Assembly: GCA_025200525.1 (NCBI GenBank)
Contig: JANUSC010000383.1
Span: 1 to 64,000, forward strand
Direction of reading: 5' to 3'
Length of the DNA: 64,000 bases
DNA from: Camellia lanceoleosa
Taxonomy: Eukaryota; Streptophyta; Magnoliopsida; Ericales; Theaceae
In this document: piece by piece, positions 60,276-64,000 of the stretch
Numbering within the stretch: the first letter of the stretch is position 1
Layout of the letters: every line of letters begins with the position of its first letter
Position numbers and translations under genes: made by a program
The notes under the pieces: model-generated
Told to the model about the DNA's origin: nothing
The model's input: the letters and a program-made list of their open reading frames with translations, nothing else
Database searches by the model: none

Positions 60276-60599
60276 GAATGGACCAGAGGTCGTTTTGTTG
60301 AACATGAATGGACCAAAGGTCGTTTTGATAAACCTGAATGGACCCAAGGTCGTTTTGACATGAATGGATGGGCCAAAGGCCGTTTTGACATGAATGAGTG
60401 GGCCGAAGGCCGTTTTGATATTTAATGTGTGGAAGGCCGCTTTTGATATGAAAGTGTGGGCCAAAGGCCGCTTTTGAAATAAATGAGTGGGCCAAAGGCC
60501 GCTTGAAATGATTAAGGGCCAAAGGCCGCTTTTGAAATGAATGATTGGGCCAAAGGCCGTTTTGACATAATCAAATGGGTCAAGGCCGCTTTCGTAATG
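60276..60599 (+). repeat. 30-bp hairpin minisatellite in E3 3' LTR
   Basis: About 11 units homologous to 51177-51501. Several units gain a C after GGCCG (GGCCGCTTTTGA) or lose bases, unlike the 5' copy. A stray copy lies at 60685-60702. Confidence 0.9.
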
Positions 60600-61219
60600 A
60601 ATGTAAAGCTGAATGAGTAAAAGGCCAGTGTGTGCGGAACTATGATTTAAATTACCCTTATATATGTTAACTACATAAATGAATTGGGCCCAAGGCCGTT
60701 TGGAAAACGTTGTTCTACGTCTTGTCGCATAAATTCTGTAATTGATATTATTCACTGGGCTATCGCTCACGCTCATTCATGTTTTTGTAGGTGAGCCAAG
60801 AGAAGTACAAACCCATTTCAAAGTGAAGTCTACCATAAACAACATGAGTTTTGGAGAGTCACTCGTGTCTCACGTATAGACCCGCCTTGCCATTTTGTTA
60901 TGTAATTATATTTTGTTTTGTTGGCAAGGGTTTTGTGTACATTTGTATGTAGTCCGATATGGGTTGGCTCGGCCAGATGATCCTGTTGTAAAGAAGTTCA
61001 TGCTACTATACTTTTGATGTTGGTTATTAACGCATATGAGTATGAGTTGTTTGATGTGCATATAAGCACCGCTCTATGAACAAAGTTTTTAATTTTTTCT
61101 TCTGTTTGGCCCCCTTTACTCTGACGAGTTATGTTTATTTTGGTTTGAGGCCGTAGGTAATCACAGGATTACTGGCCGGTTATGTCCTTAACCCATGGGG
61201 GCGGGTTCGGGTCATGACA

Positions 61220-62519
61220 AGTAGTTCATTCAAGAAACCACTATACCTGAATGATAAAAATGGAAGTTGCATAAAATTAACAATGTAAGTTCATTCAAGA
61301 AACCACTATACCTTAACGATCTATTTGGAAATTGAAGAAAAAAGGAAGTTGAATAGAAATGGAAATTGAATAAAAATGGAAGTTGAATAAAAATAGAAGT
61401 TCATTCAAGAAACTACTATACCCTAACGGTCTATTTGGTTCCTTCTCTATTCAACTTCTTTTTTTATTTAATTTTCAAATAGACCGTTAGGGTATAATGG
61501 CTTCTTGAATAAACTTTTATTGTTAATTTTATGCAACTTCCATTTTTATTCAACTTCCATTTCTATTCAACTTCCTTTTTTATTTAATTTCCAAATAGAT
61601 CGTTAAGGTATAGTCGTTTCTTTATTCATCTTTCATTTTTAATTTTATGCAACTTCCATTTTTAATTTTATAACTTCCTTTTTTATTAAATTTCCAAATA
61701 GATCGTAAAGGTATAGTATTTTCTTGAATGACTTTCAATTGTTAATTTTATACAACTTTCATTTTTATTTTTACTCAACTTTCTTTTTTATTCAATTTTC
61801 AAATAGATCGTTAAGGTATAGTGGTCCATTATACCCTAACGATGTATTTGGAAATTAAGTAAAAAAGTAAGATGAATAGAAAAGGAAATTGAATAATCTA
61901 TATGGAAATTGTATAAAAATGGAAATTGACCTAAAACCACTATATTTTAACGATCTATTTGGAAATTAAAGAAAAAGAAAGTTGAATAAAAAGAAAATTG
62001 AACAAAAATGAAAGTTGAATAAAAATAAAATGGAAGTTGCATAAAATTAAAATTGAAGTTCATCCAATAAACTACTATACCCTAGCGATCTATTTGGAAA
62101 TTAAATAAAAAAAGGACGTTGAATAGAAAATGAAATTAAATAAAAATGGATGTCGCATAAAAATGGATGTTGAATAAAAATAAAAATAAAAATGGAAATT
62201 GAATAAAATAAATAATGGAAGTTCATTCAAGTAACCACTAAAGCTTTAAGATCTATTTGGAATTTAAATAAAAAAAAGAAGTTGAATAGAGAAGAAAATT
62301 GAATAAAAATGGAAGTTGAATAAAAATAAAAATGGAAGTTGTATAAAAATAAAAATGGAAGTTGAATAAAATTAAAAATGAAAGTTCATTTAAAAAACCA
62401 CTATACCTTAACGATCTATTTGGAAATAAAAGAAAAATGGAAGTTGAATAGAAATGGAAATTGAATAAAAATGGAAGTTGATTAAAAATAAAAATAGAAG
62501 TTACGTAAAATGGACGTTC
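61220..62519. repeat. Satellite array 5, mixed orientation
   Basis: About 1.3 kb; starts with the right copy (AGTAG) of the E3 target duplication and continues array 4. Minus to ~61435, plus ~61436-61825, then minus to 62519. No gene. Confidence 0.95.
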
Positions 62520-62866
62520 TGTAACGCCCTCAAATTTAACCCATTATATATTTATCATTGACATGCAATATTTAAAGAAAACAATTCATTATCTCATTCA
62601 TAAGAGTATTACTAAATAAAAGCATTACATGCAACATCAAATTAAATGCCCTACGGGCTTACATCTTTCCAAGCCAACACTTGGACACAAAAATATCAGT
62701 TCTAACTCAAATACAAGTAAAACCCTAGGCTTGAATGTTTACATGTACTATCAAATAAAAACAACTAACTGAAGATAGTCTTCAAAATCCAAAAGTCAAA
62801 TCCTTCCAAGCTAAGTCCTTGGAGGTAGCTTATCACCTGAACCTGAAAATAATGTTCCCATATAGG

Positions 62867-62918
62867 GTGAGCCACAGCCCAGTAGAAATATAGTGAGCCA
62901 CAGCCCAGTAGAAATATA
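62867..62918 (-). repeat. 26-bp tandem duplication inside LTR F
   Basis: Two copies of a 26-bp unit (62867-62892, 62893-62918) containing GTGAGCCACAGCCCAGTAG. It doubles the conserved block that is single in B, C, D and E2. Confidence 0.9.
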
Positions 62919-63245
62919 CTAAACCAAATATAAGCATTGAATAAAGCAATAGCATTCAATAGATGGTTAACCAAGATAATCAATTATATCATTATACAGT
63001 CTCATGACAAATGTCTATGACACGTTTCACTTTCCATTATTATCAATATGGCTCAGAACCTGGCCAAACCTACAACAGTGAACTATATATCATATTCACA
63101 TTACTTCCAATATCAACAAAACAAATGAGACTCAGGCTCATATCAAAACACTTCATACTTCCCGTTTGATACACATTTTAGTGCTGTATCAATAACATGT
63201 AAAAACACTTCAATATCAATAAGCACACATAATAGTGATGCTAAT

Positions 63246-63340
63246 GGAGTCCATCCCCTATCTCCTCCCAAACAAAATCCGGTTTAGAGGTCCATCCCCT
63301 ATCTTCCCCTAAACCATGGAGTACATCCCCTATCTCCTCC
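63246..63340 (-). other. Triple-hairpin module (copy in LTR F)
   Basis: Almost the same as the D copy, in minus orientation: outer GGAG/CTCC hairpins and a perfect GGTTTAG/CTAAACC middle stem, with GATAGGGGATG in each. Confidence 0.65.
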
Positions 63341-63474
63341 CACACAATATCCAAATGCAATGCTCAATCAATACACGTATTTTTTGTATTAATTCAATAG
63401 TCAAAATTAATGACTTAACCAATGTGATTAGTTTCAGTTATCCCTAATCCACATGCAATATCTACAACAATCAC

Positions 63475-63495
63475 GACTATCCTCCACCGATAGCC
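63475..63495 (-). other. Conserved LTR hairpin (copy in LTR F)
   Basis: In LTR sense GGCTATC-N7-GATAGTC, 7-bp stem with one G-U pair. Confidence 0.7.
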
Positions 63496-64000
63496 CAAAA
63501 CAGTTATTTCTATACTGGAAATAAATATAACAACAATTCAATAGGCAAGTGATTTTAATTATCCAACTACACCATTAAATCAATAAATTCCTCAATTCTC
63601 CTTAAATTAATTATACAAATTAATTCATTAAAACAACTAGGGTTTTTCCCAAAACTACCAAAATACCCCTAACATATCAAAATACCAAAACTTAGAACAA
63701 AACTTATGAGATGGAGTAGGAAATCCCTACCTCGATGTAAATAACCCGAATGGAGAAGACGGAGATGACGCACTAAAGTCCAAAAGTGCTCCAAACCGCT
63801 AAACGTTCAGATTAAAACGAAGCCCTCAACCCACTCTACCTTTTTAATAAAGAACCTATGGTAGAAACACCCTAAAAAGAGATGAAATCTAAGAGAGAAG
63901 GTCAGGAGAAAGAGAGAACTGAACTAGGGTTTTAGGATCAAAAGATGTGAAAAAAACGCTTTTAAAAACCGCCGCTGCGTATTTAAATCGACAAGCTCGC

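Larger units (their letters stand above)
49623..61219 (+). mobile_element. E3: full-length Ty3/gypsy retrotransposon (Tekay-like) with nested solo LTR
   Basis: 11.6 kb: 5' LTR (49623-52117), initiator-Met primer site (52121-52132), leader split by solo LTR D, gag (54236), protease, RT, RNase H, integrase with chromodomain-like tail ending 58702, purine tract, 3' LTR (58715-61219). Canonical TG...CA ends and a 5-bp target duplication with one mismatch. Without LTR D and its duplication it is about 9.7 kb. The LTRs differ mainly by clustered indels, which suggests a recent insertion, yet pol is badly frameshifted. Not autonomous as written. Confidence 0.95.
58715..61219 (+). mobile_element. E3 3' LTR
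   Basis: 2505 bp, TGTGATACCCC...GGGTCATGACA. Nearly identical to the 5' LTR except for clustered indels in the palindrome cluster (59737-59950), the minisatellite (60276-60599) and a few sites near 60860-61190 (for example GCACCCTATGG against GCACCGCTCTATGA). Small open frames inside are repeat translations. Confidence 0.95.
62520..64000 (-). mobile_element. LTR F, TATAGC-type, minus strand, cut by the window end
   Basis: 1481 bp visible. The left edge TGTAACGCCCTC is the LTR end (minus strand ...GGGCGTTACA) against satellite, so this is either a solo LTR or the 3' LTR of an element lying to the right. Contains the shared CTGGGC/GCTCACCC block with a 26-bp tandem duplication (62867-62918), the triple-hairpin module (63246-63340) and the hairpin (63475-63495). 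The palindrome cluster would begin just at the window end. No gene. Confidence 0.9.

Overview
This is a gene-free, repeat-dominated stretch of a plant nuclear genome, most likely a eudicot. The evidence is plant-type Ty3/gypsy chromovirus retrotransposons (Tekay/Del-like pol, initiator-Met tRNA primer site), one plant L1-type LINE and a long A+T-rich tandem repeat. I cannot name the species. I found no intact host gene, tRNA or rRNA gene.

Layout, left to right: (A) 1-2976, the 3' end of a decayed Ty3/gypsy element with its TGTGAC...TGACA LTR, which interrupts (B) a minus-strand element whose gag start, leader and 5' LTR occupy 2977-6202. LTR B carries an internal satellite block flanked by a ~76-bp direct duplication. 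Then come satellite array 1 (6203-15267), solo LTR C (15268-17430, 5-bp target duplication ATTTT), array 2 (17431-28632), a minus-strand LINE (28633-~35298), array 3 (~35299-40497), a minus-strand gypsy element E2 (40498-48085) with a truncated 3' LTR, and array 4 (48086-49622). Next is an 11.6-kb gypsy element E3 (49623-61219) with both LTRs and a near-perfect target duplication; its leader is split by solo LTR D (52307-54163, target duplication TTGAA). Array 5 (61220-62519) and LTR F (62520 to the window end) finish the window.

The satellite fills about 28.8 kb (45%). Its unit is usually 120-145 bp: a conserved ~50-bp core followed by a variable number of 17-20-bp modules. Orientation flips many times, especially in arrays 2 and 3. 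LTRs B, C, D, E2 and F are one family with non-canonical ends (TATAGCG...GTTACA), fixed by target duplications. These LTRs hold conserved potential RNA structures: a 21-nt hairpin with compensatory changes and a triple hairpin with a repeated loop. E3 LTRs hold about 11 tandem 30-bp units, each able to fold into a small hairpin, also with compensatory changes. Both families share a cluster of CGCTCGAGCG palindromes.

All coding regions are broken by frameshifts and stops, so the retroelements are pseudogenes as written. E3 LTRs are nearly identical to each other while its coding region is shredded, and indels concentrate at the CTCGAG palindromes. Part of this damage may therefore be long-read consensus error, and read-level checking would decide it.
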